Assembly (NCBI GenBank): GCA_035510455.1 | Contig: DATKHB010000019.1 | Span: 1-25,868, forward strand | Reading direction: 5' to 3' | DNA: 25,868 nt | Source of the DNA: DATKGL01 sp035510455 | GTDB lineage: Bacteria; Patescibacteriota; Saccharimonadia; Saccharimonadales; UBA4665 | Part shown: positions 5,178 through 13,265 of the stretch, in pieces | Layout of the letters: each line of letters opens with the position of its first letter | Position numbering within the stretch: the stretch's first letter is position 1 | Position numbers and translations under genes: made by a program | Notes under the pieces: generated by a model | What the model was told of the DNA's origin: nothing | Databases searched by the model: none | What the model saw: the letters and a program-made list of their open reading frames with translations, nothing else

Positions 5178-6944
5178 ATGGCCCAAACAATAGAAATCTC
5201 AGATCACATAACCGTCGGCACCCTTGCTGAACAGTTGACGATGCCGGTCAGCCGCTTGATTACCGAGCTTATGAAGAACGGCGTGATGGCCACCGTTAAT
5301 GAACGAATTGACTTTGACACTGCCCAAATCATTATTGATGAGCTGGGTATGGATGTTGAGCTAGTCAAGCAAGAAGCAGCGCAGAAAATTATACCTAAAA
5401 CCAAGAAAGTATATGAAGATCTGGAAAAGACCACCTCGCGCCCACCGGTTGTTGCGGTTATGGGCCATGTCGATCACGGCAAAACTAGCTTACTAGACGC
5501 CATTAGGGGTGCTAAGGTGGCTGAAAGTGAAGCTGGCGGCATAACACAGCACATAACAGCCTACCAGGTAGAACACAACAATCGGGCCATAACATTTTTA
5601 GATACTCCCGGGCACGAAGCCTTTGCTGCCATCAGGGAACATGGAGCCCATCTAACAGACATCGTAGTGATCGTTATAGCCGCTGATGACGGGGTTAAAC
5701 CCCAAACAAGCGAGGCCATCCGCTTTGCCCGTAAGGCTGGTTCTAAAATAATCGTGGCCATCAACAAGATAGATAAGGCAGGAGCTGACCAGAATAAGAT
5801 CAAACAGCAGCTATCTGATGATAATCTACTGATTGAAGAGTGGGGCGGTGACATAGTCGTCGTGCCAGTTTCAGCTAAGACCAAAGACGGCATCGATAAT
5901 CTTCTGGATATGATACTTTTGGTATCTGATGTTGAAGATCTAAGAGCCGAGAATGATCTCCCAGCTACCGGACTGATCATCGAGTCGCATACCCAAAAGG
6001 GACGCGGTCCAGTGGCCCATGCGTTAGTTGAAAACGGTACGATGAAGAGAGGCGACTATATCGTCGCTGGCTCGACTTATGCCAAGATACGTAACCTAGA
6101 AACACCCGATGGCAAAGTTATCCTGACAGCCACTCCATCAACACCAGTAGTAATTACCGGCTTTAAGACACTGCCAGAATTTGGCGATGAATTTGAAACT
6201 GTCGAGAATGAGCGTCTAGCCCGCTCTAAAGCTCAAGATAAGTCTGATGAACGCCAATCCGGAAGCGGCCGGTCGGCGCTTGATAGCACTGACCTGATAA
6301 AAATGATTAATCGGTCCAATAAGCTAACGACTTTCGATGTGGTTATTAAGGCCGATGTTCAGGGTTCACTGACTTCGGTCAGCGATAGTTTGAAGGCTCT
6401 GGCTACTGATGAGGTTGCCGTACGGGTAGTCGGCAGCGGCGTAGGTGTGGTCAACGAAAACGATATCCATCTTGCTCATACTACTGACGCGGTTATCTAC
6501 GCTTTCAATATCGAGGTGCCCGCCAACATCCGCCGACTGGCCAACCGGGACAAAGTGGTTATAAGGGAATATAAGGTTATCTATGAGCTGATCGATAATG
6601 CCAAGGAAGAGCTTACGCGTCTACTCACCCCCGATATTGTTGAGACCGAGCTGGCTAAAATGAAAGTTAAGGGGATCTTTAACACTACTAAAACTGCGAT
6701 TATCTGTGGCGGTGAGATAACTAAAGGCAAGCTTTCATTGCCAGCCACCGCTAGAATAACCAGGGGCAAGGAGAAGGTTGGAGAAGCGGAAGTTACTAAC
6801 CTCAAAAAAGGCGCCCAAGACGTCAACGAAGTAAATGAAGGTGAAATGTGCGGTATTAGCCTAAAAACTGATAAGAAACTTGAATTACTGGAAAATGACT
6901 CAATTGAATTCCTTAGAAGGGAAACCGTTGAACGTAAACTTTGA
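5178..6944 (+). CDS. infB: Translation initiation factor IF-2
   Basis: A 588-aa GTPase that brings fMet-tRNA to the 30S subunit. It has a short IF2 N-terminal domain (about residues 5-55), then the G domain: G1 GHVDHGKT (96-103), G2 GGITQHI (120-126), G3 DTPGH (142-146), G4 NKID (196-199), G5 SAK (232-234). Domains II-IV follow, with the fMet-binding end near KGIFNTTKTAIICGG and a conserved EGEMCGISL. It lacks the long N-terminal extension of E. coli IF-2 (890 aa). The Shine-Dalgarno GGAAAGGAG lies 6 nt from the ATG. The rpsA-infB gap holds a small hairpin, GACCTT-ATA-AAGGTC (5148-5162), without a T-tract, so co-transcription with rpsA is likely. It ends with TGA, showing UGA is a stop here. 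Confidence 0.97.
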   Translation: MAQTIEISDHITVGTLAEQLTMPVSRLITELMKNGVMATVNERIDFDTAQIIIDELGMDVELVKQEAAQKIIPKTKKVYEDLEKTTSRPPVVAVMGHVDHGKTSLLDAIRGAKVAESEAGGITQHITAYQVEHNNRAITFLDTPGHEAFAAIREHGAHLTDIVVIVIAADDGVKPQTSEAIRFARKAGSKIIVAINKIDKAGADQNKIKQQLSDDNLLIEEWGGDIVVVPVSAKTKDGIDNLLDMILLVSDVEDLRAENDLPATGLIIESHTQKGRGPVAHALVENGTMKRGDYIVAGSTYAKIRNLETPDGKVILTATPSTPVVITGFKTLPEFGDEFETVENERLARSKAQDKSDERQSGSGRSALDSTDLIKMINRSNKLTTFDVVIKADVQGSLTSVSDSLKALATDEVAVRVVGSGVGVVNENDIHLAHTTDAVIYAFNIEVPANIRRLANRDKVVIREYKVIYELIDNAKEELTRLLTPDIVETELAKMKVKGIFNTTKTAIICGGEITKGKLSLPATARITRGKEKVGEAEVTNLKKGAQDVNEVNEGEMCGISLKTDKKLELLENDSIEFLRRETVERKL

Positions 6945-6970
6945 TATTAAATTAGGAGCTGGGTTATAAT
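6941..6970 (+). promoter_or_regulatory. Promoter overlapping the infB stop codon
   Basis: TTGATA (6941-6946), 18-nt spacer, perfect TATAAT (6965-6970). The predicted start near 6977 falls within the AAGGAG Shine-Dalgarno (6974-6979) of the next gene, so transcripts from here would be nearly leaderless. Full-length read-through from infB would carry the whole site. Confidence 0.65.
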
Positions 6971-6985
6971 AGCAAGGAGTTTGTT

Positions 6986-7333
6986 ATGGCATTTACACTT
7001 GACTACAATACACTAGACGAACTCGGACTATCGAGTCTTCCGCCGGATGACAAAAAGGCGATGTTAGCTCATATCCTAGAAACCTTGGAAATGCGCGTTG
7101 GTACCACCTTGGCCAGCAAGATGACCGATGAGCAGCTTGATGAATTCGAGAGATTAATGCCAGTTGAGACCGACACCCCTGAAGCCATAAAAGACAAGGA
7201 AAGATCAGCGCTTTCTTGGTTGGAATCCAACTTCCCGACCTATAAAGACGTTGTTAAGTCAGAACTCGATAAGCTTAAGGAAGAAATAAAAACCACCGCT
7301 CCGCAGATTTTAGCCAGTTACCAGCAAAAATAA
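6986..7333 (+). CDS. Small acidic helical protein, DUF5663-like
   Basis: A 115-aa soluble protein rich in Asp, Glu, Lys and Leu. A pattern such as LDELGLSSLPPDDKKAMLAH near residues 10-29 is followed by long predicted helices. It resembles the DUF5663 family I know from Patescibacteria, recognised from memory and not checked; function unknown. There are no catalytic motifs, cysteines or membrane segments. The ATG follows AAGGAG by 6 nt. It starts 41 nt after infB, has its own TATAAT promoter, and ends 1 nt before the stop of the convergent fmt gene. Confidence 0.65.
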   Translation: MAFTLDYNTLDELGLSSLPPDDKKAMLAHILETLEMRVGTTLASKMTDEQLDEFERLMPVETDTPEAIKDKERSALSWLESNFPTYKDVVKSELDKLKEEIKTTAPQILASYQQK

Positions 7334-7334
7334 T

Positions 7335-8255
7335 TTATTCTTGGCTATCTATTAGGGCTTTATAGCCGGCGATAAACGACTCGGCCGCCATAGCTGGTTT
7401 GCCGGCTGGTTTAATTTCCAGGATATCTAGTGAGTTCTCGCCAGTTTGAACCAGGAGCTGTTTAGCGCTTACCACGAATACCCCGGCTGGCTTATCTAAA
7501 ACTCTGCCGGAAACCGCAGCCTTGGTTATGATTATTTGCTTACCACCCAAGCTGGTATAGCTACGTGGCCAATCTATATAGGCTCTAATTTCGCGCTCGA
7601 TTTGCCGAGCCGGCTTTTGCCAATCGATTCTACCGTCATCTTTAGTTAATTTTCGTGAATAAGACGGGGGTATAGTTAAGTCTTGCGGATAAGGCTTCAG
7701 TTTGCCGGCTAAATATTTGCGGAGGCTGGCTTTAATCAGTTTGTTGCTGAGTTTGATGAGTTTATCGGTTAATTCTGGGGTAGTGTAATCGGGCGGTATT
7801 TTGTACTCAGACTGGGCAAGGAGGAGTCCGTCGTCCATCTTCTCATTAATCAGCATCAGACTGACACCGGTCTCTAGTTGGCCGCTTAGGATTGAGAAAG
7901 TAATCGGATCAGCGCCTCGCCACTCAGGGAGCAATGAAAAATGGCTATTTAGGATGCCGTTTTGGAAGTAATTGATTACCTGCGGGCTAATAATTAGGCC
8001 AAAATCGATGACTATGCCCAAATGACTAGAAAATTTGTTGTTCTTGAAAATCTTATCGAGTCGTTCGGAGTCTATCGGTATAAAAATAGGTATGCCTAGC
8101 TCTTTAGCAATGTCTTGAACCGGATTGGTGGCCAATCGGACTGTTGGTTTGGTGATAATCACTTCAATTTCGCAAAACTCCAGCAGTAAACTAAGCGATT
8201 TAGCTGCTACCGGACCACTACCGAAAAATACGATGGGACATAGGATCTTTTTCAC
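7335..8255 (-). CDS. fmt: Methionyl-tRNA formyltransferase
   Basis: A 306-aa enzyme that formylates initiator Met-tRNA using 10-formyl-tetrahydrofolate. The catalytic triad is visible: N103 and H105 in NSHFSLLPEWRGADP and D141 in NEKMDDG, with the E. coli spacing (N106, H108, D144). SLLPxxRGxxP is the family signature. The C-terminal anticodon-side domain (about 200-300) is present. The N-terminus MKKILCPIVFFGSG is of normal length. Its start overlaps the end of def by 38 nt, longer than the usual 1-8 nt coupling, and no later plausible start codon precedes the conserved VFFGSG strand. It is the last gene of priA-def-fmt. Confidence 0.94.
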   Translation of the reverse strand: MKKILCPIVFFGSGPVAAKSLSLLLEFCEIEVIITKPTVRLATNPVQDIAKELGIPIFIPIDSERLDKIFKNNKFSSHLGIVIDFGLIISPQVINYFQNGILNSHFSLLPEWRGADPITFSILSGQLETGVSLMLINEKMDDGLLLAQSEYKIPPDYTTPELTDKLIKLSNKLIKASLRKYLAGKLKPYPQDLTIPPSYSRKLTKDDGRIDWQKPARQIEREIRAYIDWPRSYTSLGGKQIIITKAAVSGRVLDKPAGVFVVSAKQLLVQTGENSLDILEIKPAGKPAMAAESFIAGYKALIDSQE

Positions 8256-8793
8256 TTAACGGCTCCAAATTTCCTTTATCGGTTAATTTATAAAAAGCTT
8301 CATGGTCATCAATTATATGATCAACGAACATTATGCCCTTAGTATGATCTACTTCATGTTGGAGTACCCGAGCTAAAAAGCCCTCAGCGTTTAGCCTAAA
8401 CTCCTTACCCCTTAAATCTTTGGCCTTAAGGCGGATTTTAGAGTGGCGCGGTACCTTGCCGTAGACATCCTGGACGCTTAGACAACCCTCGTAGTCGTCC
8501 TCTATCTTGCCCTCGTATTTGGTAATTATCGGATTTATCAGGACCGTAAACGTTTTGTCCTCTTTGTCATCAAAATTATTACGTATAACTACTACTTTTA
8601 GGGGTCTATTAATCTGGATAGCGGCCAGGGCAACTCCAACTTCGTGCTCACGGCTGGCTTCCCAATCCAAAACAGTATCTTCCATTTCAGTAACCAAGTC
8701 CTTTATAGCCTGATTTACAACACCAACTTTCTGAGAAGGCGTACCTAAACCAGGATTGGGTAGAGTGATCAATTTATCCCTAAACTTTGGCAT
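8218..8793 (-). CDS. def: Peptide deformylase
   Basis: A 191-aa metalloenzyme that removes the N-formyl group from new proteins. All three motifs are present: GVALAAIQI (53-61, usually GxGLAAxQ), EGCLSV (102-107, metal ligand C104) and QHEVDHTKG (145-153, ligands H146 and H150, catalytic E147). The first motif has Val where Gly is usual, an otherwise tolerated variant. It lies between priA and fmt, an order conserved in many bacteria. The start ATG has no Shine-Dalgarno but has a TATACT -10 exactly 6 nt upstream, suggesting an additional leaderless transcript inside the cluster. Confidence 0.95.
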   Translation of the reverse strand: MPKFRDKLITLPNPGLGTPSQKVGVVNQAIKDLVTEMEDTVLDWEASREHEVGVALAAIQINRPLKVVVIRNNFDDKEDKTFTVLINPIITKYEGKIEDDYEGCLSVQDVYGKVPRHSKIRLKAKDLRGKEFRLNAEGFLARVLQHEVDHTKGIMFVDHIIDDHEAFYKLTDKGNLEPLSEKDPMSHRIFR

Positions 8794-8805
8794 GAGCCGA
8801 GTATA
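8794..8805 (-). promoter_or_regulatory. -10 element placing def on a leaderless mRNA
   Basis: Read on the minus strand, TATACT (8805-8800) is followed by 6 nt and then the def ATG at 8793, so the expected start is the A of ATG. The -35 is poor (TTCATT 17 nt upstream). It lies in the 38-nt priA-def gap. Confidence 0.55.
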
Positions 8806-8831
8806 TTACATCCATCCTTAAAAATGAAATA

Positions 8832-10781
8832 TTACAACAGGTTAATTGGATCAATATCGTAGGACCAGCCACTGGGTAACATTTTTATAACCCCGAGTAA
8901 CTGATCGCGCTCCTTAGCCCTTATTATAATTTGCCACTGGTATTTATTGCCAATCTTTTCATGGAAGGACGGTGTAGGGTCGCTGACGATCAGTCTTAAT
9001 TTTTTTGATTTTAAGTCGTCCACCAGATTGGCAGCGGCTTTTTCGGCTGCGGAGCGACCGACGCGTTTGCAGGAGATTTTTAACAAAAAACAAAACGGCG
9101 GGAACATAAACTGCTGGCGTTCAGCGATCTCCTGTTTGTAAAAAGCCGCCCAATCTTTACTCACAGCTGCTCTTAAGATTGGATTATTAGGCAAGTAAGT
9201 TTGAATTACTGCTTGGCCATCGAGATAACCCCGGCCCACTCGGCCGATTACTTGAGTAATCAGCTGATACATCTTTTCCTGAGCGGTATAGTCGGGTATA
9301 TACAGGCTGCTGTCGGCAGTGACTACCCCAACTAGGCTCAGCTTCGGTAAATCCAGGCCTTTAGCCAGAGTTTGGGTGCCGACAATAATGTCGACGGCTC
9401 CTTTATGAACGTTCTCATACTGAGCTTCCAGCCGATCGAGTTTTTTGTTATCGTTATCGAACCTTAAAATTCGGGCGCTAGGGAAGTGTTTTTCTAGTTC
9501 TGCTACCACCGCTTTAGTGCCGATGCTCCTGAATATGATGTCGGTATTACTGCAAACCGGGCAGGTCGATGGCGGGACGTCGTGATAGCTACAAATATGA
9601 CAACGCACCAGATGATCATCAGCGTGGTAAGTCAGCGGCGTATCACAATTAGGGCAAAGCGCTTGCCAGCCGCAGACATTACAGATAACGCTCCGAGCGG
9701 TGCCACGACGGTTAAGAAATACTAGCGACTGCTCCTTACGGTCGAGCGTTTCTTTGATTCGCGACAGTAACACGTCAGAAAGATGACCGCTTTTGGTGAA
9801 CTTCGACCGATCTTTTAGGTCAACTACTTGAACTTTAAGCTTTTTAGCAGGTCCGCTGGCGGCTGCCAATTCTGATAGCCTAAGAATTGGGATGTTTTTC
9901 TGGGTTGCGATATAAAAATCAACAATGTTTGTAGTAGCCGATCCCAAAATTGTGGTAGCTTTATAAAGTTGTCCCATCTTAGTAGCTACTCGGGTGGTGT
10001 GGTAATAAGGACCCTGCTCCTGTTTATAGGCATCTTCGTGGGATTCATCGACGACTATTAGACCAATTTTTCGGAGCGGACTGAAAAGTGCCGAACGCGG
10101 CCCGATTATGATTAGCGGCGTTTGAGACTTTAGAATTCTCAACCAGATCTTAAATCTTTCGTTTTCGCTTAAATGAGAGTGAAAGACAACCACGTTATTA
10201 CCAAATACTTCTTCGAACCTCAGATAAAGCTGTTTGGTCAGGCCAATTTCAGGCGTCAGTATGATGCTGGATTTTCCATCTACGAAGGCTTTATAAGCCA
10301 GTTCAATATAGATTCTAGTCTTGCCTGATCCGGTCTCTCCGTGCAGGATATACGTGCCTTGGTCTTTGACGGCCGCGATAACTTGCTTTTGATCGTTGTT
10401 TAAAACTGGCAATTTTTTGAGACTCGGCAGGCTCGGCTTGGTCTTCGGAGGAGTAGGGATGTCGACGCCGGATTTAAGAAGCAGTTTTGGCAAAAAATGT
10501 TTCGATATCACCCCAATCGAAGCTGAATAAAATTTTTGCATCCAGACCATCAACTCCAGCGTCTCAGGACTGAGGCTGGGCGTATCAAGCAGCTGGGAGA
10601 CGGGCTTTATTTGCTTGCCCTTTGGTTCAGCCACCAAAGAATAAACGATTCCCAGCACCTGACGGTTTCTGAGCGGCACCTTAACTAGGCTACCCGACTC
10701 TAGCATCAATTCACTAGAGTAAGTAAGTGCCTCTGAGCCGTGATAAATCTGGTCGGCAATTAATACTTGGTAATACCTCAC
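8832..10781 (-). CDS. priA: Primosomal protein N' (replication restart helicase PriA)
   Basis: A 649-aa 3'-5' DNA helicase that reloads the replisome at stalled forks. The N-terminal 3'-end-binding domain (about 1-105) is followed by Walker A GETGSGKT (148-155), DESH (245-248), and eight zinc-binding cysteines at 367, 370, 376, 379, 394, 397, 407 and 410. Motifs V and VI follow near VGTQTLAKGLD and QVIGRVGRG. It is slightly shorter than E. coli PriA (732 aa). The start is a GTG: GGAG lies only 2 nt before it, unusually close, but no better start agrees with the conserved RYYQV beginning. Candidate -10 on the minus strand: TATAGT at 10833-10828. Confidence 0.95.
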   Translation of the reverse strand: MRYYQVLIADQIYHGSEALTYSSELMLESGSLVKVPLRNRQVLGIVYSLVAEPKGKQIKPVSQLLDTPSLSPETLELMVWMQKFYSASIGVISKHFLPKLLLKSGVDIPTPPKTKPSLPSLKKLPVLNNDQKQVIAAVKDQGTYILHGETGSGKTRIYIELAYKAFVDGKSSIILTPEIGLTKQLYLRFEEVFGNNVVVFHSHLSENERFKIWLRILKSQTPLIIIGPRSALFSPLRKIGLIVVDESHEDAYKQEQGPYYHTTRVATKMGQLYKATTILGSATTNIVDFYIATQKNIPILRLSELAAASGPAKKLKVQVVDLKDRSKFTKSGHLSDVLLSRIKETLDRKEQSLVFLNRRGTARSVICNVCGWQALCPNCDTPLTYHADDHLVRCHICSYHDVPPSTCPVCSNTDIIFRSIGTKAVVAELEKHFPSARILRFDNDNKKLDRLEAQYENVHKGAVDIIVGTQTLAKGLDLPKLSLVGVVTADSSLYIPDYTAQEKMYQLITQVIGRVGRGYLDGQAVIQTYLPNNPILRAAVSKDWAAFYKQEIAERQQFMFPPFCFLLKISCKRVGRSAAEKAAANLVDDLKSKKLRLIVSDPTPSFHEKIGNKYQWQIIIRAKERDQLLGVIKMLPSGWSYDIDPINLL

Positions 10782-10791
10782 AGCTCCTATT

Positions 10792-10871
10792 TTTAACTAA
10801 ATCGGCTTGAAAAGCTACTACCAGGTGACTATACTAAAAATTAGTTAAAGCAACGTTGTTTGAGTTACAAT
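10792..10871 (+). promoter_or_regulatory. Divergent control region between priA and the winged-helix gene
   Basis: A 9-bp inverted repeat, TTTAACTAA (10792-10800) and TTAGTTAAA (10841-10849), flanks the minus-strand TATAGT of priA. TACAAT at 10866-10871 lies 6 nt before the ATG of the winged-helix gene, as expected for a leaderless transcript. The right arm covers the -35 region of that promoter, so autoregulation by the winged-helix protein is plausible inference. Confidence 0.5.
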
Positions 10872-10877
10872 AAGACT

Positions 10878-11168
10878 ATGCTAGATGTATTTATTACTTC
10901 AAGGGTTCGGAGAAAAATCATTGTTATTTATGCTAAGTACCCTGATTTCAAGACTCACGTCCGCGGGCTAGCCAAGCTTATTAAGGAAGACGCCGGCAAT
11001 ATTCAGAGGGAACTAAAGAGACTAGAGAAAGTCGGCTTTTTGATATCGGAAAAACAGGCCAACACCAAAGTCTATTACACCAACAAACAGTTCCCGATAT
11101 TTAAAGAACTTCAAAGTATCGTCCTAAAGTCACAACGAGCTACCCAAAAGAAACAACAGATTCTATAA
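10878..11168 (+). CDS. Winged-helix DNA-binding protein (ArsR/MarR-like)
   Basis: A 96-aa small regulator. FITSRVRRKIIVIYAKYPDF begins a typical winged-helix fold. The recognition helix region is HVRGLAKLIKEDAGNIQRELKRLEKVGFL (near 27-55), and the wing is about residues 56-66. It has no ligand or effector domain and no metal-binding cysteines, so its signal is unknown. The ATG at 10878 is chosen over an in-frame TTG at 10860 because a TACAAT -10 ends 6 nt before it; there is no Shine-Dalgarno. It is divergent from priA, ends in a stop within a perfect hairpin, and precedes the rpsU promoter. Confidence 0.75.
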   Translation: MLDVFITSRVRRKIIVIYAKYPDFKTHVRGLAKLIKEDAGNIQRELKRLEKVGFLISEKQANTKVYYTNKQFPIFKELQSIVLKSQRATQKKQQIL

Positions 11169-11190
11169 CTAGTGGACCGCGACTAGTTAT
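11165..11190 (+). terminator. Hairpin at the end of the winged-helix gene
   Basis: ATAACTAGT (11165-11173) pairs perfectly with ACTAGTTAT (11182-11190) around an 8-nt loop. It overlaps the TAA stop and lies 3 nt before the rpsU -35. The T-tract is weak (TACTTG), so it may terminate inefficiently or serve as an operator. Confidence 0.5.
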
Positions 11191-11193
11191 TAC

Positions 11194-11222
11194 TTGCAAA
11201 AACAGTTTAATTTATTTACAAT
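11194..11222 (+). promoter_or_regulatory. Leaderless promoter of the rpsU-yqeY-adk-map cluster
   Basis: TTGCAA (11194-11199), 17-nt spacer, TACAAT (11217-11222), then 7 nt to the rpsU ATG at 11230. The expected start is within 1 nt of the ATG. No Shine-Dalgarno is present in the gap. Confidence 0.8.
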
Positions 11223-11229
11223 AACCCCT

Positions 11230-11445
11230 ATGATACAGGTAACTCGCAAGGATTCTAAAGAATCCCTTGAAAATCTTTTACGTCGATTTAATCGTAAGGT
11301 TCAACAATCCGGTGTTCTTATGACGGTTAAGCAGAACCAGTATTTTGAGAAGCCTATAAGTAAACCTGACCGTCGTCAAAAGGCAATAGTTCGTCGTGAG
11401 CGAAAAGCAATCAAGCTCCAGAAGATTAAACTCGGCCAGAGATAA
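11230..11445 (+). CDS. rpsU: 30S ribosomal protein S21
   Basis: A 71-aa small ribosomal protein. MIQVTRKDSKESLENLLRRF and the following RKVQQSGVLMTVKQNQYFEKP match the S21 pattern; the C-terminus is highly basic with repeated RR/KA blocks. The frame is open further upstream from 11194, but that part overlaps the promoter and lacks S21 sequence, so ATG 11230 is used. It is probably translated from a leaderless mRNA. The stop TAA directly abuts the yqeY ATG (TAAATG), suggesting coupled translation. The rpsU-yqeY pairing is common in bacteria. Confidence 0.93.
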   Translation: MIQVTRKDSKESLENLLRRFNRKVQQSGVLMTVKQNQYFEKPISKPDRRQKAIVRRERKAIKLQKIKLGQR

Positions 11446-11901
11446 ATGACTATAAGCGAGCGGCTCGAGCAAGACATTAAAACCGCCTTGCTTAGCGGCA
11501 ACTCCAAAGATGTCAGTACGCTAAGAGGTCTAAAGAGCGCTATCTTATATGCCGAGGTTGCTAAGGGAGTGAAAGATGCTGGTCTAAGCGAAACCGATAC
11601 TCAGGACGTACTCTCTAAAGAGGCCAAAAAACGTCAAGAAAGTGCCGATTTGTACAACCAAGGCGGTGAAGCCCATCGGGCCGAAGAGGAACTCCAAGAA
11701 AAAGCACTGATCGAAAAGTATTTACCACCGAAATTATCTGATGACCAACTTTCTAAAGTGGTTAACGAGGCCATAGCAGAAGTTGGGGCTAAGGATGCTT
11801 CATCCATCGGGCCGGTAATCTCTTTAGTAAAACAAAAGACTCAGGGAGCAGCTGATAATGCTCTGGTTGCCCAGAAAGTTAAGGAAAGTTTGGGACTATG
11901 A
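11446..11901 (+). CDS. yqeY: GatB/YqeY-domain protein
   Basis: A 151-aa protein of the YqeY family, related to the C-terminal tRNA-binding domain of GatB. Family marks include LRGLKSAILYAEVAKG near residues 26-41, EAKKRQESADLYNQGG near 64-79, and LIEKYLPPKLS near 93-103. Precise function is not established; it may help amidotransferase-type charging or act as a tRNA-binding accessory. It follows rpsU with zero spacing and overlaps the next gene by 4 nt (ATGA), so it belongs to a tightly coupled operon. Confidence 0.88.
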   Translation: MTISERLEQDIKTALLSGNSKDVSTLRGLKSAILYAEVAKGVKDAGLSETDTQDVLSKEAKKRQESADLYNQGGEAHRAEEELQEKALIEKYLPPKLSDDQLSKVVNEAIAEVGAKDASSIGPVISLVKQKTQGAADNALVAQKVKESLGL

Positions 11902-12443
11902 TCATTCTACTGGGAGTGGCCGGGTCTGGAAAAAGTTTACAAAGTCGAATGCTGGCTGATGAGTACGGGTTCGCTTGGATCTCAACCGGTGAGATTTTAA
12001 GAGTTTTAATAACTGGTAAGCGACGGCAGGAAATGTTGGCTGGTAAGCTGCTGAGTGATGAAGAAATGATTCAGGTGATGGACAAGGTCTTGGATCTTAT
12101 CGACACCAAACAGGAGTTTGTGCTCGACGGTTTCCCTAGGACTATCAAGCAAACAGATTGGTTGATGGCCCAAGTAAAGAAATCTAGGTTTGGCCTGACA
12201 GCTATCTTACACATGTCAGCTGATGAAAAGGTGGTTCACGGTAGGCTTAAACAGCGTGGTCGACAAGATGATAACGAAGAAGCGATTACTAAAAGATTTG
12301 AGGAATATAGAGCGGTGACCGTACCTATACTGGAGCATTTTAAGAGAGAGAAGATTCGAGTTTATAACGTTGACGCGGCAGCCAAACCGCGACAAGTGCA
12401 TGATGCCATAATGGAAATAGTTCGCAAGAATTCTATTGGGTAG
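11898..12443 (+). CDS. adk: Adenylate kinase, short LID-less form
   Basis: A 181-aa nucleoside monophosphate kinase that would interconvert AMP and ATP into ADP. P-loop GVAGSGKS (6-13), STGEILR (29-35, AMP site), LDGFPRT near 74-80 and RGRQDDNEEAITKR near 113-126 (LID-region arginines) are seen. The usual roughly 38-residue LID insertion of E. coli Adk, often zinc-bearing, is replaced by a few residues, as in AK1-type enzymes. It overlaps yqeY by 4 nt and sits 8 nt before map; adk-map adjacency is common in ribosomal-protein operons. It could be a kinase for another NMP, though AMP is most likely. Confidence 0.82.
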   Translation: MIILLGVAGSGKSLQSRMLADEYGFAWISTGEILRVLITGKRRQEMLAGKLLSDEEMIQVMDKVLDLIDTKQEFVLDGFPRTIKQTDWLMAQVKKSRFGLTAILHMSADEKVVHGRLKQRGRQDDNEEAITKRFEEYRAVTVPILEHFKREKIRVYNVDAAAKPRQVHDAIMEIVRKNSIG

Positions 12444-12451
12444 ATGAGCTG

Positions 12452-13204
12452 ATGTTTACCAAAGTTAAGACCGACAGTGAAATTAAGGCTATGCGTGAGG
12501 GTGGAGCGATGCTGGCGACTGTTTTACAGATGCTCAAAAAAACCACTACTGTCGGGATGAACACCAAGCAACTAGCTGATAGAGCTGCCAAAGAGCTATC
12601 TAAGCTCGGTGGCCAGCCAGCCTTTTTAGATTACCAAGGTTTCCCAGATGTACTTTGCGTATCGGTCGGTGAAGAAGTGGTTCATGGAATACCTCGGACC
12701 GACAAGATAATTAATGCCGGGGATATTGTCAGCGTTGATTTTGGGGTCCTCTATAAAGGCCTGATAACTGATGCGGCTCTTAGTTTTATTGTCGGCAACG
12801 CGGATAAAAAAGTTCAGGCACTGGTTAGTACTACCGAAGAAGCGATGTACACCGGGATAAAAAAGGTAAAAGACGGAGTTAAAACCGGCGATATTGGCTA
12901 TGCTATCCAGTCAGTTCTAGACACCAAGGGTTATGGGATAGTCCAGGATTTGGTTGGTCACGGGGTTGGTCACCAGCTTCACGAAGACCCCAATGTACCT
13001 AATTATGGACACCCGGGCACTGGAGACGTCGTAAGCAGCGGCATGACCATAGCCATCGAACCGATGGCAACGCTCGGTACCTATAAGGTTTTTGTGAAGG
13101 AAGACAATTGGACGATAGTAACCCAGGACGGTTCCTGGGCCGCACATTTTGAACATACCGTCCTGATAACAGATAAAGGTGCGGAAATTCTGACCAAAAT
13201 ATAA
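12452..13204 (+). CDS. map: Methionine aminopeptidase, type I
   Basis: A 250-aa dinuclear metallopeptidase that removes N-terminal Met after deformylation by Def. All ligands are present with a constant one-residue offset from E. coli: D96, D107, H170, E203 and E234; the substrate-site H79 is in HGIP. GHGVGHQLHEDPNVPNYG near residues 169-186 is the family signature. There is no N-terminal extension. It lies 8 nt after adk in the operon begun by rpsU. It would act in the same pathway as def and fmt encoded on the opposite strand. Confidence 0.96.
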   Translation: MFTKVKTDSEIKAMREGGAMLATVLQMLKKTTTVGMNTKQLADRAAKELSKLGGQPAFLDYQGFPDVLCVSVGEEVVHGIPRTDKIINAGDIVSVDFGVLYKGLITDAALSFIVGNADKKVQALVSTTEEAMYTGIKKVKDGVKTGDIGYAIQSVLDTKGYGIVQDLVGHGVGHQLHEDPNVPNYGHPGTGDVVSSGMTIAIEPMATLGTYKVFVKEDNWTIVTQDGSWAAHFEHTVLITDKGAEILTKI

Positions 13205-13229
13205 GCTAAATTCTTACTGAACAACAAAC

Positions 13230-13259
13230 TTGCCCTAAAACCAGAATAAGCGGTATACT
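13230..13259 (+). promoter_or_regulatory. Leaderless promoter of ftsA
   Basis: TTGCCC (13230-13235), 18-nt spacer, TATACT (13254-13259), then 6 nt to the ftsA ATG at 13266. There is no Shine-Dalgarno. An out-of-frame ATG at 13262 lies too close to the -10 to be within the transcript. Confidence 0.75.
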
Positions 13260-13265
13260 TCATGC

